Assembly (NCBI GenBank): GCA_964016985.1
Contig: OZ024827.1
Span: 16,373,374 to 16,437,373 of the forward strand
From: Anodontia alba
Lineage: Eukaryota; Mollusca; Bivalvia; Lucinida; Lucinidae
Length of the DNA: 64,000 nucleotides
Reading direction: 5' to 3'
The position numbers were made by a program, and so were the translations under genes. The stretch's first letter is position 1, and each line of letters starts with the position of its first letter. A model generated the notes under the pieces. It was not told the origin of the DNA. It made no database searches and worked only from the letters and a program-made list of their open reading frames with translations. Shown here piece after piece: positions 20,959 to 32,268 of the stretch.

Positions 20959-21606
20959 TACATTCAAACTTCAATGGCTCGAACATCTTTGGGCCATGGA
21001 AATATATTCTAGACATGGGTACTTCGAGCCACTGACGATTAATCATTGTGCAAGTCAGGGGGCAAATGGGATTATTTAGAGATGCCATTTCGATCTTATA
21101 CTGAATAATGGTATGTAAGTGTACGCACCAGAATAGCATCAATGAGGCGTTTTAATGATTGCACACAACAAACATTTTATTGATACAATAAGAATATTTC
21201 CCTAAATATCACTTTACATTTGTTCTCTCGAGCTTTCCGAATAATGTCCCAGGGACTCATCACGAAAAACATACCTATATAATTTTGACCTACTTAAACC
21301 CCACTTTTATATAGTAAAATGTGGTTTACAGGGGTATACATTACTTTTCTTATTTCTTCTCAAAACATAGGTTGTAGGTACTCGTTAGAACCGCCTCACC
21401 GAGGCGGTTCTAACGAGTATCCACAATCTATGTTTTGAGCAGAAATATGAAAAATATCAGATTTTTATCTGAAAAATTTCAGTTTTCTGAGGTGAAATTT
21501 TCTATATATTTGAATAGGCGTGTTATCGTAATGTCATAAATGAGTTCCATTCAGCAACGGTAAACGAGCCTTTGGTGTTCGAGTCATTAAAGTTTTCCTG
21601 CAGTTA
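20959..21606 (+). mobile_element. Family B MITE split by family A
   Basis: B begins TACATTCAAACTTCAATGGC. Its own hairpin is at 21110-21180. It is interrupted after 'cagggact' by family A, and ends 'tcattaaagttttcctgcag'. This is the second case of A in B. Confidence 0.7.
21259..21532 (+). mobile_element. Family A MITE (nested in B)
   Basis: Complete, with a well-matched hairpin at 21358-21440. The right end reads TAGGCGTGTTATCGTAAT. Confidence 0.8.
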
Positions 21607-21937
21607 ATAAGAAAACTGGCTGCTGAAGGGGAGTGTTGAGGGTTATATTGTACGTTACCTTCCAAGAAATTGCGGACAATGTCCGGTGTAGGAATAAAGC
21701 AAGGAGACAGGAAGGGGTTTATTCTGTTTATACAACAAGAAGTAGTAGTAGTGTGTTGTCGGTGGTCGAGGTCCAACATAGCTCACGTACTCTTCACCTT
21801 AAAGTAGTAGAAAAACGCTGTATACATGCATTTGTATGTTTCAACCATTAACTATAGAAATATTACAAACGATGAATTATGTCGTTTACAGCTAGCGTAC
21901 TAAATACTTTGAAATAAACATTTTTCTGACCGTAACC

Positions 21938-22247
21938 TACAGTCGACTCTCGTTATCTCGACCTCTCTTATCTCGAATAACAGCTTATATCGAAGTGAAA
22001 ATCTGGTCCCTGTCTTAACATGGAAATCTAACAACGGGTGACAAAATATTGTGGAAAAGGGGGAGAAGGAGCAATTTCTCCTTTTTTCTACAATATTTTC
22101 AATATGTATAACTTCATGAGTCAAAATACATACTCATTTGTTCGATTTATTGTTTTTGTCAATTCCACAAATTTAATATGTCAAGGTACGGACATCTCGA
22201 AGTGTTTCAGAGTCCATTGGAATTCGAGATAATGAGAGTCGATTGTA
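21938..22247. mobile_element. Pogo/Tigger-like MITE
   Basis: Ends are TACAGTCGACTCTCGTTATC and the complement of GATAATGAGAGTCGATTGTA. TA flanks plus CAGTcga..ctcg termini are typical of pogo-type non-autonomous elements. Inside is a hairpin (AATATTGTGGAAAAGGGGGA...). No transposase. It ends 9 bp before a family B copy. Confidence 0.7.
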
Positions 22248-22255
22248 TATATAAG

Positions 22256-22614
22256 TACAGTGGAACTTCAATGGCTCGAGCATCTTTGGGACCATGGAAT
22301 TTGTTCAAAACATGGGTTGTTCGAGCCACTGAGGGTTAATCATATGCCACAATACCAGAAGGCAAACGGAGATAATTTAGGAATGTCTTTTCAAATTTCT
22401 TTAAATAATGGTATGTTGAGCGTATTCATAACAGTCTCCTCATTGAAACGATTCTAATGAATACACACAACATTCATGATAAAATATCCACCCCCTCCCC
22501 TATATATTTTCAAGTATTGGAAGAATATTCTAGGGACTCAAAAGCTCAAAAGCGAGTTTGAATTAACCACAGCAAACGAGCCATCGGTTTTCGAGTCATT
22601 GAAGTTCTACTGTA
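22256..22614 (+). mobile_element. Family B MITE, uninterrupted
   Basis: It runs from TACAGTGGAACTTCAATGGC to TTGAAGTTCTACTGTA. Centre hairpin with 'gaaacgattctaatgaatac' at 22400-22480. Confidence 0.75.
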
Positions 22615-22869
22615 TGTATTATATGTATATATCTGAAACGATTATTTAAATATATGATATGAATATATAGAATATATAATTTAGAATTCGGAGCTCAATT
22701 ACTCTGTCCATTAATTAACCATTCATTTTGGATGCTATAAGGGTTCTTTCGCCATGGCCCATGGCCCGGGTCATATGTTTTATTTCGAAAATATACTATA
22801 TAACAAACATTTCCCTAAAGTAATTTTGCTTTCACTAGAAAAAAAAATAAAACACTATTTAGTAGTGAG

Positions 22870-23495
22870 TTGTTATGAGACACATTAACACAATTAGACT
22901 GAATATTGCTATCGTACCACGTACAGTAGTGTAGTAGTTACACCATTGACCTGAAAATCGTTATCGTGCCATATTTAGTAATGCTATAGTTACACCATTA
23001 AACTGCATGTCGCCATCATGCCACATTTATTAGTGTAGAGGTTGCACCACTTAAATGAATATCACCATCGTGTCACATTTGGCAGTGTGTTGGTTATTTC
23101 ATTAAACTGAATGTCGCCATCGTGCCATATTTAGTAGTGTAGTGGTTACACAATTAAACTGCATGTCGCCATCATGTCACATTTAGTAGTGTAGTGGTTG
23201 CACCGCTTAAATGGATATTGAAAACGTTTCACATTTAGTAGTGTGGTGTTTACACCATTAAACTGAATGTCGCCATCGTGTCATATTTAGTTGCGTAGTG
23301 GTTACATCATTAAACTGAATATCGCCAGCGTGTCACATATTGTAGTGTGGTAGTTACATTATTAAACTGAATGTCGCCATCGCGTCATAGTTAATCGTTT
23401 AGTGGCCGCACTACTTAACTGAATATCGCTATTGTGCCACATTTAGTAACGTTGTGGTTACACCATATAACTGAAAATCGCCACCATGCCAAATT
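22870..23495. repeat. 53-bp minisatellite beside a PEBP exon
   Basis: Eleven or twelve units of about 53 bp, each with 'ttaaactgaatgtcgccatc', 'gtgycayatttagtagtgta' and 'gtggttacaccat'. The last unit ends about 27 bp from the donor side of the exon at 23522-23641, so the array occupies the start of the following intron. Confidence 0.85.
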
Positions 23496-23521
23496 AAACT
23501 TTCGTGCCTTGTTGATCCTAC

Positions 23522-23641
23522 CTGTGGACATATTTCCGTCTTCTATATTCGTAACCAACCAATGAACGAGCGGTCGACTCTCACTAGCAAAACTAGATGC
23601 CGGTATATCAGGGTCTACCATTATAAGAGTATACATATCAT
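23522..23641 (-). CDS. PEBP unit 2, DPDxP exon
   Basis: 120 bp, acceptor TATTGTAG, donor G|GTAGGA. It is entered with two bases and left with one. The peptide contains MYTLIMVDPDIPASSF and PLVHWLVTNIEDGNMSTG. YTLxMvDPDxP followed by xHWLVxNi is the first conserved region of the PEBP family, which shapes the anion- or phosphate-binding pocket. The D-P-D-x-P and H-W-L residues are all present, so this unit could still bind ligand. The frame joins the 24881-25002 exon cleanly (G + AT gives Asp). Confidence 0.85.
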
Positions 23642-23819
23642 CTACAATATTTATGAAAATGTATCAATTCAACAATGGTGGCGGCCTTAATAAGTAATAA
23701 TGATAATGCATTTAAAATATCCATAATGTAATAATTATGCGCAAAATTTACAAACTCACAGCCTCGTCCAGCTAAGACAATACTCTGCATGCGGTACAAA
23801 TCTGAAATCTGAGTTACAT

Positions 23820-24560
23820 TTCTAGACTGTCCCAATGTCTCGTACTTAGTCTGAAACCGCCACATGGCGATCTGTTCTTTGTTCTCTCCATAGGCATATC
23901 CCAGTTTCTCATACTAAATTTTGCCACAGGGAGATTTGTTCACAGGACTCAATATTTTCTCACCATACGTACTTATTCGGAAACCGCTGCAAGGAGAGCT
24001 GTTTATTTAGCTTACCATATTATTACCCAAGTGTCACATACTTAATCTGAAATTACTGCAGTGCGAACTGCATATAAGGAAGGGTTTACAATAATCTGAT
24101 CAAATGCCTGTCATACTGCCTGTACTTATTTCATAAATTGCGTAAGAAGAAATGTTTATTGGACTTTAAGAGACTTGTTCATCGGACGCACCACTAATTT
24201 GTCACAGCGTATCGTGTTAGCTCGGAAATTAAAGATGATGACATGCTCTTTTGGCCTACAATATGTCGTCTTTGTGTCTCTAAAGGACAAAACGTACTGA
24301 CCCGGAAATGTCCAAAACAATTGTTGTGATCCCCCAATATTCCTGTCCGCGAGTCATTTACATGTACAAACTGGAATTGCCACAATGTGCGGTGATCACT
24401 GGACTTACCATATGTATGTCCCAGTGTCTCATGTTGACTATTGCAGTGCCACAAGGAGAACCATTCACTGGGACCCACCATAAAATTGTCCGTGGGCCTC
24501 ATATGTACTATGAAACTGCCAACAGGAAATTCTTCATTATTCACGTACGACTTTCCCGGT
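23820..24560. repeat. Degenerate tandem array, unit about 70-76 bp
   Basis: Recurring order: 'cccaatgtctcgtactta', 'ctgaaaccgccacatgg' and 'gatctgttc'. Later copies read 'cccagtgtctcatgttga', 'tattgcagtgccacaagg' and 'gaaccattcactgg'. About eight units. Open frames here (such as 24194-24544) repeat the unit and are not genes. Confidence 0.55.
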
Positions 24561-24880
24561 CAGATTCACATGACTTTCTCAGAACTCTGAACTGTTGCAA
24601 GGTCAGCTATTTATGACAAACTACATATTACGTTGTTTTTGTTTTTTTTTCTGTAAATCCATATACATGTTTGCTCAGGCAATCGAATGTGAATATAATC
24701 TTTTGCTGAGGGCCTAGAATTTTATTTATATACATTCAGTTTCTAAAAGGAAATGGCTGTGAAGTGTTAAAATTGCAAGTGCTTCTTTTTTTTCCAATTC
24801 ACAAAATATGTGCCTATATTTAGGTGATTCAACGCATTTATCGTTGTTTAATGATGCTAGAGCTATCTGTCTATACGTAC

Positions 24881-25002
24881 CGGTAAAATTCGTTGCTCGG
24901 GCATAAAATCCTCTCTTTAAGAATGATACTTTTGGCGTCTGACTCACTTTGTATGTGTCGTAAATAGGATTTCCTATGGGATTTAAATCAAATGTTTCCT
25001 GT
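24881..25002 (-). CDS. PEBP unit 2, N-terminal exon
   Basis: 122 bp, acceptor CTATTTTCAG, donor G|GTACGT. It encodes about 40 residues including QETFDLNPIGNPIYDTYKV, then QTPKVSFLKRGFYARATNF. It precedes the YTLIMVDPD exon, and a G..l....v..tPkv.f segment directly before YTL is usual in PEBPs. It is entered with one base, whereas the previous recognised exon (31628-31793) leaves one base. An exon is therefore missing between them. Confidence 0.75.
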
Positions 25003-25456
25003 CTGAAAATAGCACGAAACATTACCACACTGAAAATTCTGATACATGATATTGGTTTAACCATAGACAATTTAACACATGACGTCACAATATGAAAAGA
25101 ATACAAAATCCAGACAGAAGAAGTTCAAGCGTGTGTGTTTGGTAATCTCTTTTGCAATTAGCAGATAATAACTAAACTTGTATATGAAAGAAGTATTTAT
25201 TGCTGTGTTCAGTATTTCGAATACACCAATTCAATTAATTGGTTTTAATGAGTTTGAAGACCATTATTTGTACATAAGAAATGTTTTAGAAAAAATATGT
25301 ACAGTCTACGAGTTCACAAACAACACGTTCGTTTCATTATTTTCCAGCTCAAAAGCTGCTTACCTAGAATTAAAACTGCGAACACGCATAGTAATAGGTA
25401 TTGCAAATTGTTCTTAATGTAATTTCACTTTTGTATCAGATGCTTTTGTGGTTGGC

Positions 25457-25733
25457 GTCACGAAAACATGCCTCTATAATGCTGACCCCCTGAAACCCCA
25501 CTTTTATATAATAAAACTGGGGTTTACAGGGGTATACAATATTTTTCTTATTAATTCTCCTCAAAACATAGATTGTGGGTATTCGTTAGACCCGCCTTGC
25601 CGGGCAGCTCTAACGTGTACCCACAATCTATGTTTTGAGCAGAAATATGAAATATATCAGCATTTTATCTGAAAATTTTCAGTTTTTTTGGTGGTAAAAT
25701 TTTCAGTATATTTGAGTAGCTTGTTTTCGTATT
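25457..25733 (+). mobile_element. Family A MITE
   Basis: Starts GTCACGAAAACATGCCTC. The hairpin tip is altered ('gacccgccttgccgggcagc'). Confidence 0.75.
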
Positions 25734-25843
25734 GGTCCTGTTTGTCTTTATGTGTTTGGTGGGTCCTGTCTAGCATTATGACCACCTCATGGGAGAAAAT
25801 ACATATGGTTCCTTTGTCTTTCTTCGTTTTGTTAATTATATAC

Positions 25844-26191
25844 TACAATCGAACTTCGATGGCTCGAACCTCTTTGGACCATGAAAATTTGTTCGAGATA
25901 TGGGTAGTTTGAGCCATTGAGGGTTAATCCTGGCGCTAGGTCAGGAAGCAAATGGTGAATAATTAAGGGAAATCTTTTTGATCTTCTATATAATAATTGT
26001 ATGTTGAGTATATTCATTAGAATCGCCTCGATGAGGCGATTAATGAGTACACTCAACATACAATTTCATGATAAAATGACAAAATTTCCCCAAATATTTG
26101 TTTTGGAAAAGTTCCTAGGGACTCAAAAACGAGTTCGAATTAGCCATGGTAAACGAGCCAGCCGTGTTCGAGCTATCGAGGTTCTACTGTA
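25844..26191 (+). mobile_element. Family B MITE
   Basis: It runs from TACAATCGAACTTCGATGGC to GAGGTTCTACTGTA. Hairpin 26000-26075 (GTATGTTGAGTATATTCATT and partner). Confidence 0.75.
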
Positions 26192-26399
26192 TCTGCCAAA
26201 TTGTTTATTCTTCTTCTTGGTGTTATTGGTAGTCTATTGTGGCACTTCCTGGACATAATCATTACTATTTTTGATGATAACTTTATACAAATAAAATATA
26301 CTCGTGTTCTTCCTTTAAATACATTGATATAAATGTAGTTTGCTTGTCTGTAGGTCTTAGAAGAAATAGATATGATTTCAATTAACGAAACAAATATAT

Positions 26400-26611
26400 A
26401 TGGGCCACGCCATGAGAAAACGTGTCTTCAGGCATATGCGGACAGCGAAAGCCCAGATTAACCTACACATCCGAGCAGACTGATAAGAGCCTTCGCTGTA
26501 CGCAAACAGAATCATTTGACACTATAGAATGTTTCAATTAAGAGCAAATGCCGGAAAGAGACACTGACATGTGCAAGATGAATTGTTTGAAGGCACTTTT
26601 TAATCGCTTAA
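26400..26611. mobile_element. Family E MITE
   Basis: Terminal inverted repeats: GGGCCACGCCATGAGAAAA and the complement of 'tttttaatcgcttaacgcgg'. The inner inverted repeat has 'gcggacagcgaaag' against 'cttcgctgtacgc'. Confidence 0.65.
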
Positions 26612-26813
26612 CGCGGCCTATTTGTTACAAAAACTTATAAAATATTTACGAATATGTATGTTTGGAGCAGCAGGCAGTAAACTCTATGGCCGCAGTGTCG
26701 TATGTAACTGTAATCCCTACATCAATATGGGTCGGGCTTGGCAAGAATGGTCGCTGTTTAAGTTTGTTCAGTTCTATAAATATCGACAAAATTCAGAATG
26801 TTTTCTAAACTTA

Positions 26814-27045
26814 CTTAATGCTTAGCACTCTGGATGAAAAAAAATCAGCAGGCCACATTTTGAAATATACATTTTATTATTTTTCCCAGAAAACATGTTT
26901 TGGCATTTCTTGAAAATTGTCTCCAGTCGAGACAATTTTCATTAAATGTCAAATCTTGGGTTTTTTTTTTTTGTTTTTTTTTTTTTAAATAAGAAACATA
27001 TTGTAGATTTGTCATCTGCTGAATTAGCCGAGAGAGTGGCAAATG
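26814..27045. mobile_element. Family D MITE with T runs
   Basis: Left arm 'cttaatgcttagcactctg', D hairpin at 26885-26960, then two T runs (26962-26990) where other copies have 'ttttctgggaaa'. It ends 'gagagagtggcaaatg'. Confidence 0.6.
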
Positions 27046-27465
27046 TAAAGTTAGAGATAAATAAAAGAAGCAGACTGATCTTATGTTTAACATATAAGCA
27101 ATTAATCATAACAAAAGTTACACATCACTTTCAGTCACCATTTAGTGTTAATATTTGGTCACTATTACTTAACTGTTGTACTACTATATTATTGTACTGC
27201 TATATTACTTAATTATTATACTACAATATTCTTGTACAATAACAAATTTTATTTGCTCAACATCAAAATAACATGTAATGGAACACTAACATACAAAACT
27301 GGCTCTACAGCCATGGATATGCAGTACTTGTGCTCCAAATATCGCATTTAATACTTAGGAAGACGAATGCATGAATGTTAATTGTTTTAATATTTCCCCT
27401 TCCCAATATGGTCTTATTTTTAAGCATCAGTTATCCTATGTAATATTGACGATGCCTAGCTGTCC

Positions 27466-27744
27466 ATCATGAAAACACGCCTATATAATTTTGACCCCCT
27501 TAAACCCCACTTTTATATAGTAAAACTGGGGGTTTACAGGGGTATACATTATTTTTCTTATTTCTGCTCAAAAACATAGATTGTGGGTACTCGTTAGAAC
27601 CGCCTTGGTGAGGCGGTTCTAACGAGTACTCACAATCTATGTTTTGAGCAGAAATATGAAAAATATCAGAGATTTTTTATCTGAAAATTTTCAGTTTTTG
27701 GAGGTGAAATTTTCTATATATTTGTATAGGCGAGTTTTCGTAAT
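27466..27744 (+). mobile_element. Family A MITE
   Basis: Complete. ATCATGAAAACACGCCTAT at the left and GGCGAGTTTTCGTAAT at the right. The hairpin 27565-27650 is nearly perfect. Confidence 0.8.
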
Positions 27745-28937
27745 GCCAAATCATATGTGTCTGGTGTAGGCATAATATGTTTACCTACACCTATCATTTG
27801 TTCCTCATATAGTATTAAACTTCATTTGCCTTCTTTCAGTCTTCTTCCATTCCTTTCAGAATCTATTCCTATGACTGTCTGTTAAATTCTTGCTTTAAAC
27901 TGTTTTCTAAAGTACCGTTTTCTGTTACAGTGGTAATGTCCTGATTGGACCGGTTACACTACGATCACACCACTCAGCTACCGTGCTTTCGACATCTTTC
28001 GACATCTTTCGGCAAATCATTTTTGCCTGGTGTTCTACACAGAAAAAGGGAGTTTGCAGTCATTTGTCATGATTAAATGCAAAACCTTTTGTCCTAACTA
28101 CCTATGTGTAGTATACATCACTTGCATGTTGATATTTCGTAAGTTATTGAATGTCCCTTGTTCAGCATTTACAATTATGACGCATGCGCCTCTAGTCTAT
28201 GTTTTTTATTAAAATATGTCTGCCTCCTGAGTGGAGCGTTCTGTTTTGTTTCTTGTGTTAAATCCGATGTATCTTGGTTCAATCCGGGACAGATACTACA
28301 CTATGCACATTTTATTCTAGTCACTAGTAAAAAAAGTCGAACATTTTCATCCCCCACCCCATATAGTAAAAATGGCAATAAATTTTGCAAAAATTTATAG
28401 GGTAGGTAAATTAGAGGCAGGTTTTCAACAAGTTGTTTTCTCTAATTTTCTGAAATTTATACAGTGATGTCATGAAACGTCATTAATTATATTCAGCAAA
28501 GAAAACTAAAAAGATATGTTCTTAGACAAAAATTCCAAAAATCGCTTCACAATAGAAACTGAATAGGCCGGACCTAATTTTGGCTATAAATTTAATTTTA
28601 GAGTAAATATTTGAGAATAAAACATAGAATCAAAGAAGACAAAAAGTTTTAGATTAGATATGGCCAATAAGGATATCATATTTTCTTTTAAAATAAAACG
28701 CCAATGCGTCTTTTCGGGTGATGTCGAAAGGACAGTAGCAGCATATTTAGTTCAGCTGCTAAATATGACAGGCAATTCTTCACTCCAGTGTTCTAACCTT
28801 GGTCTGGCGTTTTTGTTAGGCATGTCTTAAGCACCACTGACGAGGTCTACTTTGCCGAAACCCGCGTATCTAGTGCAGGGTATATATGTTCATCCTACAC
28901 TTACCACTTGTTCTTTAGATGCCGGACGAAGATAAAA
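27745..28937. other. Intron DNA, no gene or clear repeat
   Basis: This lies between PEBP exons on the minus strand. Two small related blocks ('acacctatcatttgttcctc' at 27790 and 'acacttaccacttgttcttt' at 28895) may be remnants of one repeat. I looked here for the missing PEBP exon and did not find it. Confidence 0.35.
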
Positions 28938-29162
28938 TGGGTTGCGCCATGCGAAAATATGTCTTCACGCATATGTGGACAGCGAGGGCTCAGATCTGAT
29001 CAGGGCCTTCGCTGTCCGCAAACAGAATTATTGGATACTAAAGAATGTTTCAATGAAGCACAAATGCCCGGACGAGGCTTTGCGCATGTTCATGTGCAGG
29101 ATTATATGAAGCCGCACATTTTGCGCATGCTCAAAAGCACTGTTTCGCTTCACGCGGCCCAA
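28938..29162. mobile_element. Family E MITE
   Basis: It runs from TGGGTTGCGCCATGCGAAAA to TTCGCTTCACGCGGCCCA. Inner hairpin with 'ggacagcgagggctcagatc'. Confidence 0.7.
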
Positions 29163-29333
29163 ATAAGAAATATGCATATTTGGCACACTAAACCTCGTTC
29201 GGTTTTGTTTACTTTACAACCGTTGGGTCAATGTCACTGCTGGTGGACTTGACTTCCCGAGGGTACCATTCGCCCATCAATCAGTAGCTCGTTGCTACGA
29301 GTAACTGGTGCAGGTGCTGCCGTACTGATAATA

Positions 29334-29520
29334 ACGCTTAGCACTCCTTAAGTAAAATTTTCAGCAGACGACATTTTGTAATATTTTTCTTTTTTCCCCA
29401 AGAAAACAGGATTTGACTTTTCATGCAAATGTCTCCAATGGCAACGATTTGTATGAAATGTCAATTCCTGTTTTATATGGGGAAGAATATCAGCAATGTT
29501 TCGTCTCCTGAACTAACCAG
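29334..29520. mobile_element. Family D MITE
   Basis: 'cgcttagcactccttaag', 'cagcagacgacattttg' and the D hairpin at 29395-29475. The right arm is weak. Confidence 0.55.
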
Positions 29521-29667
29521 TCTTCGAGGATGTTTCGTATATAACACGACCTACCCTTTTCCACAAAGGCCGGGCAATTGTTTATAATGTGGTTGTTACG
29601 AAGTCGTTGTACAGCATACAGGTCGCCAACTACTCTGATCCAGTTAATGCCAACAGGCCCTATAAAA

Positions 29668-29775
29668 TATTAATGCTAAGCACTCTGGGTAAAATTTTCA
29701 TCAGACGGTATTTTGAACTATTTTTTCTTATTTCCCTAAAAACAGGATTTGACAGTTCATGCAAAATCGTTTAAT
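29668..29775. mobile_element. Family D left half only
   Basis: 'taatgctaagcactctgggt' and 'aaaacaggatttgacagttc' are followed by a break at about 29772. Only half the hairpin is present. Confidence 0.5.
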
Positions 29776-29779
29776 TTTT

Positions 29780-31400
29780 TTTACTGCTTGTAATATTTTG
29801 ATATTTTCGGCGGCACAAAGGTACATATTCACAAGACCTAACCGATGCAATTGCCAAATGCAACCGGATATAATTAAACGGAAGTCCCACAAACTTTAAC
29901 TTCACTTCAGTACAAAGGGGTTAAAGAGGCAAACATGTTGCCACAAATTTTATGTAAATCGGTTGAGCGGTTTAGGAGATATGACTTTTTGTACATTTCA
30001 CAACAGCTTTCTATGCAGGCCGCTATTTTGTCAGTCATGTCACGTGAAGAAATAAGAAATCGCTAATTTCAAGCATAAGAAGGATAAGTTATATTCTCTT
30101 AAAAACAGTAAATTTTCATTTTATGCAATAAAAGGAATATAAATTGGCCATTCACTGAAATTATCTTCCATCAGAATGGCTGCTATTTTATATTTTTGAA
30201 TGTGGGTTTATGGCGTCATAAACTCACAGCCTCGTTCTGGACTCTCTTTACAATTTTTTAAACCTTTATAACTTTCCTTTAGATTGGTCGAGTTTCATGA
30301 AACTTGTTGCAAAATGCTAAGCTACTGAATGCCTTTCTTCCAAACTGCAAACACTAGTTTATGGGCCCTTCCCTTTAATGTGTACTCCTGATGAAGAAGA
30401 TAGATGCTTCGAGGGCTCCAGATAAGAGAGGAAACATTTTAGGGTCAGAACTCCGGATAAGAGATGTGAAACAATGAAATTTGACAAACAAAATGTATAT
30501 TGACAAGATCATACCAATGAAACTTCTAAATACCAGATTTCTTCATAAATAATTTTCTCTTATTTATTTTGTCAGGCGTGCCGTCCTACTGTTATAAGTT
30601 TGTTAAAAGTGCAATTAATAGCTTTTAAACCGCTTGGATTATTTTTGATAGTTTTTGGCATGCAGATACACATTAACAAGCCCAAATCAATGAAATTGTT
30701 AAATATAACCGGGTATTATTATTATGTACTACTCATAAAACAAATATAATAAGGCTTTTAGGGCTCCGGATAAGAGTGAAAAAATATTAAAGGTTCTTAC
30801 GGCTCTGGAAAAGAGGGATAAAACAATACCCATTAACAGGATATAATCAAAGTTTTCTAAATACCAGATTTAATAAATAACCTTGCGGGGAGTGTCCATT
30901 CAGTCATAATAGGTTTGTTCAAGTCGCTAGAACGAGAGAGGTTTTAGGGCTCCAGAAAAGAGAGAAAAGACATTAAAAGTTCTTAGGGCTCCGGATAAGA
31001 GAGATAAAACAATAAAGTTTGGCATGCAGATACATCATTATTGACAATATCTAACCAACGAAATTGTTAGCCTGGTCGAGGTGTGTCCATCTGTACATAA
31101 TTAGTTTGTGAAAATTGCTATCAATTTTGAACACTTGGAATATTTTGATTTTTTTTTTTGAAATGCAGATACGTTATATATTACTGATAAGACCTAATAA
31201 ATGAAATTGTCAAATGCCAGATTTCTTTATAAATAGTTACAAAAAGCCTCGCCGAGGTAAAACAAAATGTGATAATCGCCATAATGCTCAAACTGTTGGG
31301 TTATTTCTGCAGTAGTTGATAGATACTGTAAAAACCTAGCCAAGGAAATTATCAGATGCTAGATATCTGTATAAATAGCCTCGCCGAGGCAAAAATGTGA
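29780..31400. repeat. Degenerate tandem array in PEBP intron
   Basis: Blocks such as 'gggctccggataagaga', 'ggcatgcagatacat', 'gacaagacctaaccgatg', 'aattgtcaaatgccagattt' and 'ctttataaatagcctcgccg' recur three to five times in roughly the same order, with spacing near 180-250 bp. Homology is weak between units, which points to an old array. Confidence 0.45.
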
Positions 31401-31627
31401 AAATATGAAATTGAAAACACTATTACCACTAACATTCAGTTACAACACCATGCTGTTAGGATTAAATTTATATACAATTCTGTGTCACTCCTTCACCTTT
31501 AATGAACTATTACTAATGATTAGAATTGGATCTGGGTAAATAATGTCAATGAGTTCGGGTCTTGCACCTTAGCGCAAGTTGGTACTTTTCAATACTTTTA
31601 TATAAAGTAAAAAAGCGAAGATCTTAC

Positions 31628-31793
31628 CAGTTAAATGCCATTCACTAATTAATTGAGTGAAATTTATTTGCCTCTGGGCTCTATTTGTCCAGCTAGGGGT
31701 AACTGTCAACTGTCCTGACTGTTTAAAGAGCAAGAAGACATAGAGGTTCTCTGTTTCGCCTGGATTTCCGGGGCCTCCATAGGGCAACGTTGC
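31628..31793 (-). CDS. PEBP unit 1, C-terminal core exon
   Basis: 166 bp, acceptor TATTTTAG, donor G|GTAAGA; phase 0 in, phase 1 out, which fits the phase-0 donor of the previous exon. The peptide contains LPYGGPGNPGETENLYVFLL then FKQSGQLTV. This is the second conserved PEBP region (usually P..G..HRYvFllfkQ), but the G-x-H-R is replaced by E-T-E-N, so the usual binding histidine and arginine are missing. It ends INFTQLISEWHLTG, the helix before the C-terminal 'vaG' strand. Confidence 0.85.
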
Positions 31794-31834
31794 CTAAAAT
31801 ATAGTAAAACTAACACTTAATGCACATTTACAGC

Positions 31835-31935
31835 CGTTGATTCGAACTCGTTTTCGAATCCCTAGGAAATTCTTTCGATAGCTCTAGAGAGCAAATATTT
31901 AGGCATAGACTCTTTTACTATGATCGAGCTTCATG
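31835..31935. repeat. Family B fragment
   Basis: 'gattcgaactcgttttcgaa', 'cctaggaaattctttcgata' and 'gagagcaaatatttaggcat' match the outer part of B in reverse. The remainder is gone. Confidence 0.5.
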
Positions 31936-31992
31936 TGCAGTAAAGCAAACAGTAAGTCCCAAAGGTCGTCTCCCTTGGCGTAATTGCGAAAA

Positions 31993-32268
31993 TTTACGAA
32001 AACACGCCTATATAGTTTTGACCCCCTCAAACCCCACTTTTATACAGTAAAACTGGGGTTTACAGGGGTATACACTATTTTTCTTACTTCTGCTCAAAAA
32101 CATAGATTGTGGGTACTCGTTAGAACCGCCTCGTCGAGGCGGTCCTAACAAGTACCCACAATCTATGTTTTGAGCAGAAATATGAAAAATAATTTTTTTA
32201 ATCTGAAAATTTTCATTTTTTTGTCGGTAAAATTTTCAGTATATTTGAATAGGCGTGTTTTCGTAATG
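31993..32268 (+). mobile_element. Family A MITE
   Basis: It runs from TTACGAAAACACGCCTAT to ATAGGCGTGTTTTCGTAAT. Complete hairpin 32090-32178. Confidence 0.8.

Noticed and set aside
24194..24616. Open frames over 100 codons on both strands
   Set aside because: They lie in the degenerate array (unit about 70-76 bp) and repeat its unit.
26622..26825. 67-codon plus-strand frame with CMFGAAGSKLYGRS
   Set aside because: No family match and no partner exons; it overlaps the end of a family E MITE.
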